DNA of 64,000 nt from Alphaproteobacteria bacterium (lineage in GTDB: Bacteria; Pseudomonadota; Alphaproteobacteria; UBA8366): contig WHUA01000013.1 of assembly GCA_009377445.1 (NCBI GenBank), positions 1 to 64,000 on the forward strand, in the 5' to 3' direction. The notes under the pieces are model-generated. The model saw only the letters and a list, made by a program, of their open reading frames with translations, was not told the DNA's origin and made no database searches. A program made the position numbers and the translations under genes. Positions within the stretch are counted from its first letter, which is position 1. Every line of letters begins with the position of its first letter. Positions 18,824 to 27,546 of the stretch are shown one piece after another.

Positions 18824-19996
18824 TCAGCGGGTCCGATTCGGCACGCCGGCGAGCAGGTTGCGGTAGAGATCGAGCGTCTGGCGGACGACGATCTCCTCCG
18901 CGAACTCCGCGACCGCGATCGCGCGGGCGCGGGCGCCGAGGCGCTCGCGCAGCGCCGGATCCGCAGCCAGTTTTTCCAGCGCCGCCGCCAGCGGTTCCAC
19001 GCTGCGGGCGGGAACCAGCAGCCCGGTTTCGCCGTCGCGGCAGATCTCGCGGCAGCCCGGCACGTCGGTGGCGACCATCGGCCGGCCCGCGGCGGCGGCT
19101 TCCAGCAGCGACTTCGGCAAGCCTTCGCGATAGGACGGCAGCACCGCGATATGCGCGCGCGCGTATTCGCCGGGGATGTCGGTCGAGGGGCCCGCGACCT
19201 CGACCGCGCCTTCCGCCGCCCAGTCCGCGAGGATCGCGTCGTCGATCGAGGCGGGGTTGTCGTCGGTCGATCCGACAAGCCTAACGCGAATGCCGACGCC
19301 TTTCCGATTCAGAAGGCGTGCGGCTTCCACCAGCTCGCCGATCCCCTTGTCGTGCAGCATGCGCGAGACGCAGACGGCGACCGGCGTGCCGCCGGGCGGC
19401 GGCGTCGGCTTGAATTTCTCGGTATCCACGCCCGAGCCGCGGATCATGATTAAGTTTCCGGGTATTACGCCGACTTTCTCGACCAGGAGATTCACATCGT
19501 CCTGGTTCTGCAGAATGGTCCGGCTGTTCGGCCGGTTGAGCAGGAGGCCCAGCAGCTTCCGCACCACGCCGCGCAGCAGGCGGGCGCGGGACGATCGCGC
19601 CATGAACAGAAAGCCCATCCCGCCGAGCGCGTTGATGACGATGGGAACGCCCGTGCGCCAGGCGCAATAGGCGCCGTAGAGCGTCGGCTTGAGCGCGACG
19701 TGATGGACGATGTCCGGCCGCTCCTCGCGATAGATGCGCAGCAGCTCGGCGATGGTCGCCCGGTCGTGCAGCGGGTTCACGCCGCTGCGGTCGAGCTGCG
19801 TCGGGCGAAGCCGCAGCCCGGCGGCGCGGATCGGCGCGGCGTGGTCGCGTATGCGCGTGACGACCACCACGTCCGCGCCCGCCTGCCGCAGGGCCTTGCC
19901 GACCGGCAGCCGGTGCGAGCAGAAGTACCAGTCCTCGCTGACGAGGATCAGCACCTTGCGTCCGGCGAGGGGATCGTGCCCGGCGTCAGGCGTCAT
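18824..19996 (-). CDS. Glycosyltransferase family 4 (GT-B)
   Basis: VLILVSEDWYFCSHRLPVGKALRQAGADVVVVTR...VLPSYREGLPKSLLEAAAAGRPMVATDVPGCREICRDGETGLLVP. Confidence 0.93.
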   Translation of the reverse strand: MTPDAGHDPLAGRKVLILVSEDWYFCSHRLPVGKALRQAGADVVVVTRIRDHAAPIRAAGLRLRPTQLDRSGVNPLHDRATIAELLRIYREERPDIVHHVALKPTLYGAYCAWRTGVPIVINALGGMGFLFMARSSRARLLRGVVRKLLGLLLNRPNSRTILQNQDDVNLLVEKVGVIPGNLIMIRGSGVDTEKFKPTPPPGGTPVAVCVSRMLHDKGIGELVEAARLLNRKGVGIRVRLVGSTDDNPASIDDAILADWAAEGAVEVAGPSTDIPGEYARAHIAVLPSYREGLPKSLLEAAAAGRPMVATDVPGCREICRDGETGLLVPARSVEPLAAALEKLAADPALRERLGARARAIAVAEFAEEIVVRQTLDLYRNLLAGVPNRTR

Positions 19997-20017
19997 GGGC
20001 GGCGGCGCCTTTATTTT

Positions 20018-20130
20018 CCCTCCCCCCTTGCGGGGGAGGGTTAGGGTGGCGGGTGCTATGGACGTCGAGTGACTTGCGCCTTCCCGGGCGGCGGACCCCC
20101 CACCTAAATCCTCCCCCGCAAGGGGGGAGG
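20018..20130. repeat. MITE-like palindromic intergenic repeat (family B, copy 1)
   Basis: cctccccccttgcgggggagggttagggtggcggg...accccccacctaaatcctcccccgcaaggggggagg: about 35 bp imperfect terminal inverted repeats. Confidence 0.8.
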
Positions 20131-20245
20131 ACTTCGGGCATTGCGCTCGATCGGACCGCCTCCGCTTCCATGCGGCTGTCTATAGCCCGCCGGTTTCCGT
20201 TTGTCGCCGGTGGTCGTATCATCGCGGCGGGCGGGTGAGGGACGG

Positions 20246-23200
20246 ATGATCGGCGAAACGGAGAGTCACGAGGATCCCCTGCGCGAGGCGGTGCGCCGCG
20301 CCGCGCGCATGGACGAGGAGGCCTGCGTCGCCGAGCGCCTGGCGCAGGCGTCGCTTCCCGCTGCCGCGCGCAAGCGCGTGCAGGCGGCCGCGGCGCGGCT
20401 GGTCGAGGCGGTCCGCGGATCGGCGCATACCCTTGGCGGCCTCGACGGCGGTCTCGACGCCTTCCTGCAGGAATACGAGCTGTCGAACCGCGAGGGTGTC
20501 ACCCTGATGTGCCTCGCCGAGGCGCTGCTCCGCATTCCCGACGCCGACACGCGCGACCGCTTCATCCGCGACAAGATCGGCGAGGCCGACTGGGAAAAGC
20601 ATCTCGGCAGCTCGCGGTCCTTCTTCGTCAACGCGTCGACCTGGGCGCTGATGCTGACCGGCCGGCTCGTCCGGCTGGGCGAGGACGAGCATGACCTGGG
20701 CGGCTTCGTCGGCCGCCTGATCGCGCGCAGCGGCGAGCCGGTGATCCGCGAAGCGCTGATCCAGGCGATGCGCATCCTGGGCCAGCAGTTCGTCATCGGC
20801 CGCACGATCGAAGAGGCGCTGGACCGGGCCGGGGAGGACGAGGCGCGCGGCTACCGCCATTCCTTCGACATGCTGGGCGAGGCGGCCCGCACCATGGCCG
20901 ACGCCGACCGCTACCTCGCCGCATATGAGCACGCGATCCGTGCGATCGGCGATGCCGACGCGAAGGAGCCGGGCATCTCGGTCAAGCTGTCGGCGTTGCA
21001 TCCGCGCTACGAGCCGGCGCAGCGCGGGCGGGTGATGCGGGAGCTCGTCCCGCGCCTGCTCGACCTCGCGCGGCTGGCGAAGTCCTGCAACGCCGGGCTC
21101 ACCATCGACGCGGAGGAGGCGGACCGCCTCGACCTGTCGCTCGACGTGATCGCCGCCGTCTCGGGCGACCCCTCGCTGAAGGGCTGGGACGGTTTCGGCC
21201 TCGCCGTGCAGGCCTACCAGAAGCGGGCGGCGCCGCTGCTCGAATGGCTCGGCGTGCTGGCGCGCAGCCAGCGCCGGCGCTTCAATCTGCGCCTGGTCAA
21301 GGGCGCCTACTGGGACACGGAGATCAAGCGCAGCCAGGAGGGCGGCTTCGACGATTATCCCGTGTTCACGCGGAAGGCGTCGACCGATGTCTCCTTCCTC
21401 GCCTGCGCCCGGCTGATGGCGCGCGACGCCAAGGCGTTCTATCCGCAGTTCGCGACTCATAACGCCTACTCGCTCGCGGCGGTGCTCGAGATCATGGGCA
21501 AGCGCCGCGATTTCGAGTTCCAGCGCCTCTACGGCATGGGCGAGGCGTTGTACGAAGAAGTCGTGCCGGAACAGGCGATGGGCATCCCCTGCCGCGTCTA
21601 TGCCCCGGTCGGAAGCCACGAGGACCTGCTGCCCTATCTCGTGCGCCGCCTGCTGGAGAACGGCGCCAACACCTCCTTCGTCAACCGCATCGTCGACGAG
21701 AAGCTGCCTGTCGTGGACATCGTCGCCGATCCCGTGGCGCATATCGCGAAGCTGGCGACGCGGCGCCATCCGCAGATCCCGGTGCCCCGTCGGCTGTTCG
21801 GCGACGCGCGCGTCAATTCGCGCGGCTACGACCTGTCGGACCCGCCGGCGCGTACGGCGCTCGACCGAAGGCTTGCCGGGTTCGCGACGGCTTCCTGGCG
21901 CGCCGCGCCCCTGATCGGCGGCGAGGAACAGGAGGGCGGAACCGCCGCGGCGGCCCATGAGCCGGCGGACCGCCGCCGCGCCATGGGCGATGTGCGGCTC
22001 GCGTCCGACGCCGGGCGCGAGCGCGCCGTGGCGCTGGCCGTTGCGGCGCAGGAGGAGTGGGACGCGACCGATGCCGCGGAACGGGCGGCGATGCTGGAGC
22101 GGGCGGCCGGCCTTTATGAAGAGAACGACGCCGAGCTGATGGCGCTCTGCATCCGCGAGGCAGGGAAGACGATCCCCGATGCGATTGCGGAAGTGCGCGA
22201 AGCGGTGGACTTCCTCCGCTACTACGCCGCCCGCGGGCGGGCCGGCTTCGCCGCGCCGCAGGCATTGCCGGGGCCGACCGGCGAGCGCAACGAGCTTTGG
22301 CTGCGCGGCCGCGGCGCCTTCGCCTGCATCTCGCCCTGGAATTTTCCGCTGGCGATCTTCACCGGCCAGATCGCGGCGGCCCTGGCGGCGGGCAACACCG
22401 TGGTCGCCAAGCCGGCGGAGCAGACGCCGCTGATCGCGCACCGCGCGGTGCGCCTGCTGCATGCGGCAGGCATCCCGGGCGATGTCCTGCACCTGCTGCC
22501 GGGCGACGGGCCCGGTGTCGGCGCGCCGTTGGCCGCCGATCCTCGGATCGCCGGCATCGCCTTCACCGGTTCGGTCGAGGCGGCGCACGCGATCAACCGC
22601 AGCCTCGCAGCGAAGCCCGGCCCCATCGTGCCGCTGATCGCGGAAACCGGCGGGCAGAACGCGATGATCGTCGATTCCTCGGCGTTGCCCGAGCAGGTGG
22701 TGAAGGACGCGCTGGCTTCCGCTTTCCAAAGCGCCGGGCAGCGCTGTTCCGCGCTTCGCGTCCTGTACCTGCAAGACGACGTCGCGGACCGCATGATCGC
22801 CATGCTGGCGGGGGCGATGGACGAGCTTCGCGTCGGCGACCCGGCGAAGCTCTCGACCGACGTCGGCCCTGTCATCGACGCCGACGCGCTGGCGATGCTG
22901 CGGCAGCACGAAGCGCGCATGGACGCCCGGGCGCGGACGATCCGCAAGCTCCCGCTCGGGCCGGAGACGGCGCACGGCACCTTCTTCGCGCCCTGCGCCT
23001 ATGAAATCGGCGGCATCGCCGAGCTTCCGGGCGAGGTGTTCGGGCCGATCCTGCATGTCGTGCGCTACGACGACGCGAGGCTCGACGCCGTCATCGACGC
23101 CGTCAACGGCGTGGGCTATGGGCTCACCTGCAGCGTTCACAGCCGGGTCGATTCGACGATCGAGCACATCCGCCGGCGCCTTCGCGCCGGCAACCTCTAC

Positions 23201-23383
23201 GTCAACCGCAATCAGATCGGCGCCGTCGTCGGCGTGCAGCCCTTCGGCGGCGAGGGCCTGTCGGGCACCGGCCCCAAGGCCGGCGGACCCCGCTACCTGC
23301 ACCGTTTCGCGCTCGAGCGCAGCGTCGCAGTGGATACAACGGCGAGCGGCGGCAACGCAGCGTTGCTCAATCTTGAAGAGTAG
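20246..23383 (+). CDS. putA: Bifunctional proline dehydrogenase / L-glutamate gamma-semialdehyde dehydrogenase
   Basis: ProDH part (FNLRLVKGAYWDTEIKRSQ) plus ALDH part (FACISPWNFPLAIFTGQIAAALAAGNTVVAKPAEQTPLIA; QSAGQRCSALRVL). Confidence 0.97.
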   Translation: MIGETESHEDPLREAVRRAARMDEEACVAERLAQASLPAAARKRVQAAAARLVEAVRGSAHTLGGLDGGLDAFLQEYELSNREGVTLMCLAEALLRIPDADTRDRFIRDKIGEADWEKHLGSSRSFFVNASTWALMLTGRLVRLGEDEHDLGGFVGRLIARSGEPVIREALIQAMRILGQQFVIGRTIEEALDRAGEDEARGYRHSFDMLGEAARTMADADRYLAAYEHAIRAIGDADAKEPGISVKLSALHPRYEPAQRGRVMRELVPRLLDLARLAKSCNAGLTIDAEEADRLDLSLDVIAAVSGDPSLKGWDGFGLAVQAYQKRAAPLLEWLGVLARSQRRRFNLRLVKGAYWDTEIKRSQEGGFDDYPVFTRKASTDVSFLACARLMARDAKAFYPQFATHNAYSLAAVLEIMGKRRDFEFQRLYGMGEALYEEVVPEQAMGIPCRVYAPVGSHEDLLPYLVRRLLENGANTSFVNRIVDEKLPVVDIVADPVAHIAKLATRRHPQIPVPRRLFGDARVNSRGYDLSDPPARTALDRRLAGFATASWRAAPLIGGEEQEGGTAAAAHEPADRRRAMGDVRLASDAGRERAVALAVAAQEEWDATDAAERAAMLERAAGLYEENDAELMALCIREAGKTIPDAIAEVREAVDFLRYYAARGRAGFAAPQALPGPTGERNELWLRGRGAFACISPWNFPLAIFTGQIAAALAAGNTVVAKPAEQTPLIAHRAVRLLHAAGIPGDVLHLLPGDGPGVGAPLAADPRIAGIAFTGSVEAAHAINRSLAAKPGPIVPLIAETGGQNAMIVDSSALPEQVVKDALASAFQSAGQRCSALRVLYLQDDVADRMIAMLAGAMDELRVGDPAKLSTDVGPVIDADALAMLRQHEARMDARARTIRKLPLGPETAHGTFFAPCAYEIGGIAELPGEVFGPILHVVRYDDARLDAVIDAVNGVGYGLTCSVHSRVDSTIEHIRRRLRAGNLYVNRNQIGAVVGVQPFGGEGLSGTGPKAGGPRYLHRFALERSVAVDTTASGGNAALLNLEE

Positions 23384-23442
23384 CCGCTAATGATAGTGAC
23401 TTGCGGCAACCTCCGATTTCTTTTACGCTGAGGACTCCGTCA

Positions 23443-23459
23443 ATGCGAATTAATCGCAT
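23443..23459. promoter_or_regulatory. Candidate Fur/Mur-type operator palindrome
   Basis: atgcgaattaatcgcat, perfect 6-bp arms, 37 bp upstream of the Fe(III)-binding protein ATG. Confidence 0.5.
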
Positions 23460-23495
23460 GGATTTTCGAGAACCATTTAGGGGCCCTGTCGAAAA

Positions 23496-24524
23496 ATGGT
23501 CATGCATCGCAGTCTCGTCCTGCTCGCCGCCGTCGCAGGATTGAACCTCATCGGAGCCGGCGCCGTCTCGGCCGCCGAAGAGGTAAATATCTACTCCTAT
23601 CGCCAGCCTTTCCTGATCAAGCCGTTCCTCGACGAGTTCACCAAGCAGTCGGGCATCAAGGCGAATGTCGTCTTCGTCAATAAGGGAATGGTCAAGAAGA
23701 TCGAGAGCGAAGGGAAGAACACCAAGGCGGACGGCATCCTCACCGTCGATATCTCGCGCCTGACGGAGCATGCCAAGGCGGGACAGCTCCAGCCCGTGAA
23801 GTCCGCTGTCGTCGACAAGAACATCCCCGCCTATCTGCGCGATCCGGACGGGTTGTGGATCGGCCTTACCCGCAGGGTGCGCGTCATCGCCGCGTCGAAG
23901 GAGCGGGTGAAGCCGGGCACCATCAAGAATTACGAGGATCTGGCGGATCCGAAATTCAAAGGCAAGATTTGCACCCGGTCGGGCAGCCACGTGTACAACC
24001 GAGCGCTTCTCGCCTCGATAATCGCCGCGAATGGCGAGGCGAAAGCCGAAGAATGGGCCAAGGGGCTGGTGGCCAATCTGGCGCAGAAGCCGCAGGGCGG
24101 TGACCGCGAGCAGGTCAAGGCGATCAAGGAGGGCGTATGCGATTTCGCCCTGATCAACAATTATTACTTCGGCCTGATGAAGTTCAACAAGGACAAGCCG
24201 GAGCAGCAGGCTTGGGCGGATTCGGTCTACCTGATCTTCCCGAACCAGGACAACCGCGGCACGCAGGTCAACATCTCCGGCGTGGGCCTTACGAAATACG
24301 CCAAGAACAAGGCCAACATGATCAAGCTGATCGAGTTCCTGACCGGCGATTTTGCGCAGCACAAGTATGCGGCCGACAACTACGAGTACCCGGCCAATCC
24401 GGCGGTCGCCATCGACGAGGAGATCGCTTCCTGGGGCAAGTTCAAGAGCGACCAGGTCAGCCTGAAGAAGATCGCCGATCTTTCTCCGACGGCGCAGAAG
24501 ATCATCGACCGCGCCGGTTGGTGA
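23496..24524 (+). CDS. Fe(III) ABC transporter substrate-binding protein (FbpA/FutA-like)
   Basis: Signal peptide; EEVNIYSYRQPFLIKPFLDEFTKQSGIKANVVFVNKGMVKKI; C-terminal Tyr-Tyr (ALINNYYFGLM) iron-ligand motif. Confidence 0.93.
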   Translation: MVMHRSLVLLAAVAGLNLIGAGAVSAAEEVNIYSYRQPFLIKPFLDEFTKQSGIKANVVFVNKGMVKKIESEGKNTKADGILTVDISRLTEHAKAGQLQPVKSAVVDKNIPAYLRDPDGLWIGLTRRVRVIAASKERVKPGTIKNYEDLADPKFKGKICTRSGSHVYNRALLASIIAANGEAKAEEWAKGLVANLAQKPQGGDREQVKAIKEGVCDFALINNYYFGLMKFNKDKPEQQAWADSVYLIFPNQDNRGTQVNISGVGLTKYAKNKANMIKLIEFLTGDFAQHKYAADNYEYPANPAVAIDEEIASWGKFKSDQVSLKKIADLSPTAQKIIDRAGW

Positions 24525-24550
24525 GCCGGGTTTGGCTCGGATTTTTTCTT

Positions 24551-24648
24551 CTCCCTCCCCCCTTGCGGGGGAGGGCCGGGGTGGGGGGATACTCGGCAAA
24601 CGCGCGATTTCGTAGACCCCCACCTAAATCCTCCCCCGCAAGTGGGGC
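24551..24648. repeat. MITE-like palindromic intergenic repeat (family B, copy 2)
   Basis: ccctccccccttgcgggggagggccggggtgggggg...cccccacctaaatcctcccccgcaagtgggg. Confidence 0.8.
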
Positions 24649-24698
24649 CTATCGCATATGGCGTCTTGCCGGGCTCGACAGAAGATTGGGAGCGGCAT

Positions 24699-24784
24699 CG
24701 TGCGTGCTTCGACAAGCTCAGCATGAGGCTTTTCTTCGTGCCACGAAGATTTCCCCTCATCCTGAGCTTGTCGAAGGACGCACG
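24699..24784. repeat. Long inverted repeat (family C)
   Basis: 30-bp arms cgtgcgtgcttcgacaagctcagcatgagg / cctcatcctgagcttgtcgaaggacgcacg (28/30 complementary) around cttcgtgccacgaag. Confidence 0.85.
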
Positions 24785-24861
24785 GCAGCTCTCCATCACC
24801 CCGTTACAAAGATGGCTTTGTTGCCGCGCTGGGAAGGGATCGAGGACCGACGGATACTGAA

Positions 24862-26568
24862 ATGGCAGAGCGGATTTTTCAGCCGTCGCCGCCTGTCCTC
24901 GCCGGGGCGCGGGCGCCCAGGTTCAGCAAGTGGCTCAATGGCTGGTTTCTCGGCCTCCTCGGCGTCGCCTTCATCGTCGCGCTGCCGATTCTGACCATTG
25001 TCGGCATAGCACTTCATCCGGCGCCGGAGATTTGGCGTCATCTCCTCGAAACGGTGCTCTGGACGTATGTCGGCAACACGCTGATCTTGGCGCTCGGCGT
25101 CGGCATCGGGACCTTCACCATCGGCACGCTCACCGCCTGGCTCGTAACTTACTACCGTTTTCCCGGCCGGAATGTCTTCGAATGGGCGCTGCTGGTGCCG
25201 CTCGCCGTGCCGGCCTACGTGATCGCTTACACCTACACGGACCTGCTCGACTACGCCGGCGTGTTGCAGGGGGCGCTGCGCCAAGTATTCGGGTGGACCT
25301 CGGCGCGCGACTACTGGTTTCCGCACATCCGGACGATCGGCGGCGCGATCGCGATGTTCACGCTGGTCCTCTACCCTTATGTCTACCTGCTCGCGCGGTC
25401 GGCCTTCCTCCATCAGTCGTCGGGCGTGCTGGAGGTGAGCCGCACGCTGGGCCGCGGTCCCTGGCGTACCTTCTGGGCCGTGGGGCTGCCGATGGCGCGC
25501 CCGGCGATCGTGGTCGGCCTGTCCCTCGCGCTGCTCGAGACGCTGAACGATTTCGGCACGGTCGACTACTTCGCGGTGCGCACCCTGACGCTCGGCATCT
25601 TCAATGCCTGGTTCGGCATGTACAGCATCGAAGCGGCGGCGCAGCTCTCGCTGGCGCTGCTGCTCATGGTGATGGTCGTGCTCGTCCTCGAACGCCAGGC
25701 CCGGCGCGGCCGTCAGTTCCAGGAGACCCGGGCTCGCTACAAGCCGGTGGTCGGCTTCGCCTTGCCGCCCTTCCAGGCCGCGCTGGCATTTGTCTGCTGC
25801 CTGCTGCCGGTGCTCCTGGGGTTCGTGGTGCCCGCTGCGATCCTGCTGCGCTATGCCTTGGTGCATTACAAGGCGAGCTTCGAGGGCGGCTTCGTCGATG
25901 CCGCAATCCACAGCCTGACGCTGGCCGGCATCGCTTCCGTGGCGACCGTCGCCATCGGCCTTTTCATGGCCTACGCGCTGCGCCTGCAGCAGAGCAAGCC
26001 TCTGCGCGCGCTCGCCTGGGTTTCGAGCCTCGGCTACGGCATGCCCGGCGCAATCCTCGCCGTCGGCGCGGTCATTCCCGCCGCGTGGCTCGACAACCGG
26101 ATCGACGAATACATGCGGCAGGCCTTCGGCATATCCACCGGGCTGATGCTCAGCGGCACGATCGTCGCCGTCATCCTCGGCTATGTCGTGCGTTTCCTTG
26201 TCCTGTCGTTCGGCACGATCGAAGCCGGGCTCGCCAAGGTGACGCGCAACATGGACGACGCGGCGCGGGCGCTCGGCCATTCGCCTTCCACCGTGCTGCG
26301 CCGCGTCCATTTCCCGATGCTGCGGGGCAGCCTGCTGACCGCCGGGCTCCTGGTCTTCGTCGATTGCATGAAGGAGCTGCCGATGACGCTGCTGCTGCGC
26401 CCCTTCAACTACGAGACGCTGTCCACCTTCGTCTATCAGTACGCCAAGAGCGAGCTGCTCGAGGACTGCGCGCTCGGCGCGCTGGCCATCGTCGCGGCGG
26501 GAATCGGCCCGGTCATCTTGCTCACCCATGCGATCCGTCATTCGCGGCCGGGACAGGGCGCGGGATGA
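24862..26568 (+). CDS. Fe(III) ABC transporter permease (FbpB-like, duplicated permease domain)
   Basis: 568 aa multi-TM; EVSRTLGRGPWRTFWAVGLPMARPAIVVGLSLALLETLNDFGTVDYF and DDAARALGHSPSTVLRRVHFPMLRGSLLTAGLLVFVDCMKELPMTLLLRPF. Confidence 0.94.
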   Translation: MAERIFQPSPPVLAGARAPRFSKWLNGWFLGLLGVAFIVALPILTIVGIALHPAPEIWRHLLETVLWTYVGNTLILALGVGIGTFTIGTLTAWLVTYYRFPGRNVFEWALLVPLAVPAYVIAYTYTDLLDYAGVLQGALRQVFGWTSARDYWFPHIRTIGGAIAMFTLVLYPYVYLLARSAFLHQSSGVLEVSRTLGRGPWRTFWAVGLPMARPAIVVGLSLALLETLNDFGTVDYFAVRTLTLGIFNAWFGMYSIEAAAQLSLALLLMVMVVLVLERQARRGRQFQETRARYKPVVGFALPPFQAALAFVCCLLPVLLGFVVPAAILLRYALVHYKASFEGGFVDAAIHSLTLAGIASVATVAIGLFMAYALRLQQSKPLRALAWVSSLGYGMPGAILAVGAVIPAAWLDNRIDEYMRQAFGISTGLMLSGTIVAVILGYVVRFLVLSFGTIEAGLAKVTRNMDDAARALGHSPSTVLRRVHFPMLRGSLLTAGLLVFVDCMKELPMTLLLRPFNYETLSTFVYQYAKSELLEDCALGALAIVAAGIGPVILLTHAIRHSRPGQGAG

Positions 26569-27506
26569 GCGGCCGCCCGGTCATCGTCGACTGCGATCCC
26601 GGGCTGGACGACGCCATCGCGCTCCTGCTGGCGCTGGCCTCGCCGGAGGAGATCGACCTGCTCGGCATCACCTGCGTCGCCGGCAACGTGCCGCTCGCCA
26701 TGACGGAACGGAACGCGCGGATCGTCGTCGAGCTGTCGGGCCGGCGCGATGTTCCAGTCCATGCCGGCTGTCCGCGGCCGCTGCTGCGCCCGCTCAACAC
26801 CGGCGAGCGGGTGCACGGCAAGACGGGTCTCGACGGCTACGACTGGCCCGCGCCCTCATTGCCGCTCGCCGACGCCCACGCGGTAGACTTCATTATCGCG
26901 ACCTGCCTCGCGGCCGACGACGGCGCGATCACGCTCTGCCCGGTCGGGCCGATGACGAATGTCGCGACCGCCATCGTCAAGGAGCCGCGCATCCTGCCCA
27001 AGCTGCGCGAGATCGCCTTCATGGGCGGCGCGGCGCTGGTCCCCGGCAACGTGACGCCGGTGGCGGAGTTCAACATCCATGCCGACCCGCATGCGGCCCG
27101 CATCGTGCTGGAGAGCGGCGCCAGGCTCACCATGTTCGGGCTCGACGTGACGCACAAGGCGATCACCACGCCCGAGCGGCTGGACGCGATCCGCGGCATC
27201 GGCACGCCGGCCGCCGCCGCGGCGGCTGCGATCCTGACCTTCTACGACCGCGCCGACATCGAGCGCTACGGTGCGCGGGGCGGACCGCTGCACGACCCCT
27301 GCGTCATCGCCTATCTGCTGCGGCCGGCGCTGTTCAGCGGCAAGGAATGCCATGTCGCGGTGGAGACCGAATCCGAGCTGACGATGGGCCAGACCGTCGC
27401 GGATTGGTGGGGCGTGACCGGCAAAGCGGCGAGCTGCCGCGTCGTCACCGGCATCGACGCCGACGGCTACTACGCGCTGATCCGCGAGCGGTTGGCTTGC
27501 CTCTGA
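26565..27506 (+). CDS. Nucleoside hydrolase (inosine-uridine preferring family)
   Basis: MSGRPVIVDCDPGLDDAIALLLALASPEEIDLLGITCVAGNVPL; FMGGAALVPGNVTPVAEFNIHADPHAA. Confidence 0.95.
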   Translation: MSGRPVIVDCDPGLDDAIALLLALASPEEIDLLGITCVAGNVPLAMTERNARIVVELSGRRDVPVHAGCPRPLLRPLNTGERVHGKTGLDGYDWPAPSLPLADAHAVDFIIATCLAADDGAITLCPVGPMTNVATAIVKEPRILPKLREIAFMGGAALVPGNVTPVAEFNIHADPHAARIVLESGARLTMFGLDVTHKAITTPERLDAIRGIGTPAAAAAAAILTFYDRADIERYGARGGPLHDPCVIAYLLRPALFSGKECHVAVETESELTMGQTVADWWGVTGKAASCRVVTGIDADGYYALIRERLACL

Positions 27507-27546
27507 CATTTGGCCCGACAGGGCTTCTGCGCTAAGTAGGAGTCCC

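Noticed and set aside
20219-23302. 1027-aa antisense ORF over putA
   Set aside because: The sense frame is an unambiguous PutA. The antisense translation is low-complexity Arg/Ala/Gly/His-rich, a typical GC-rich codon shadow.
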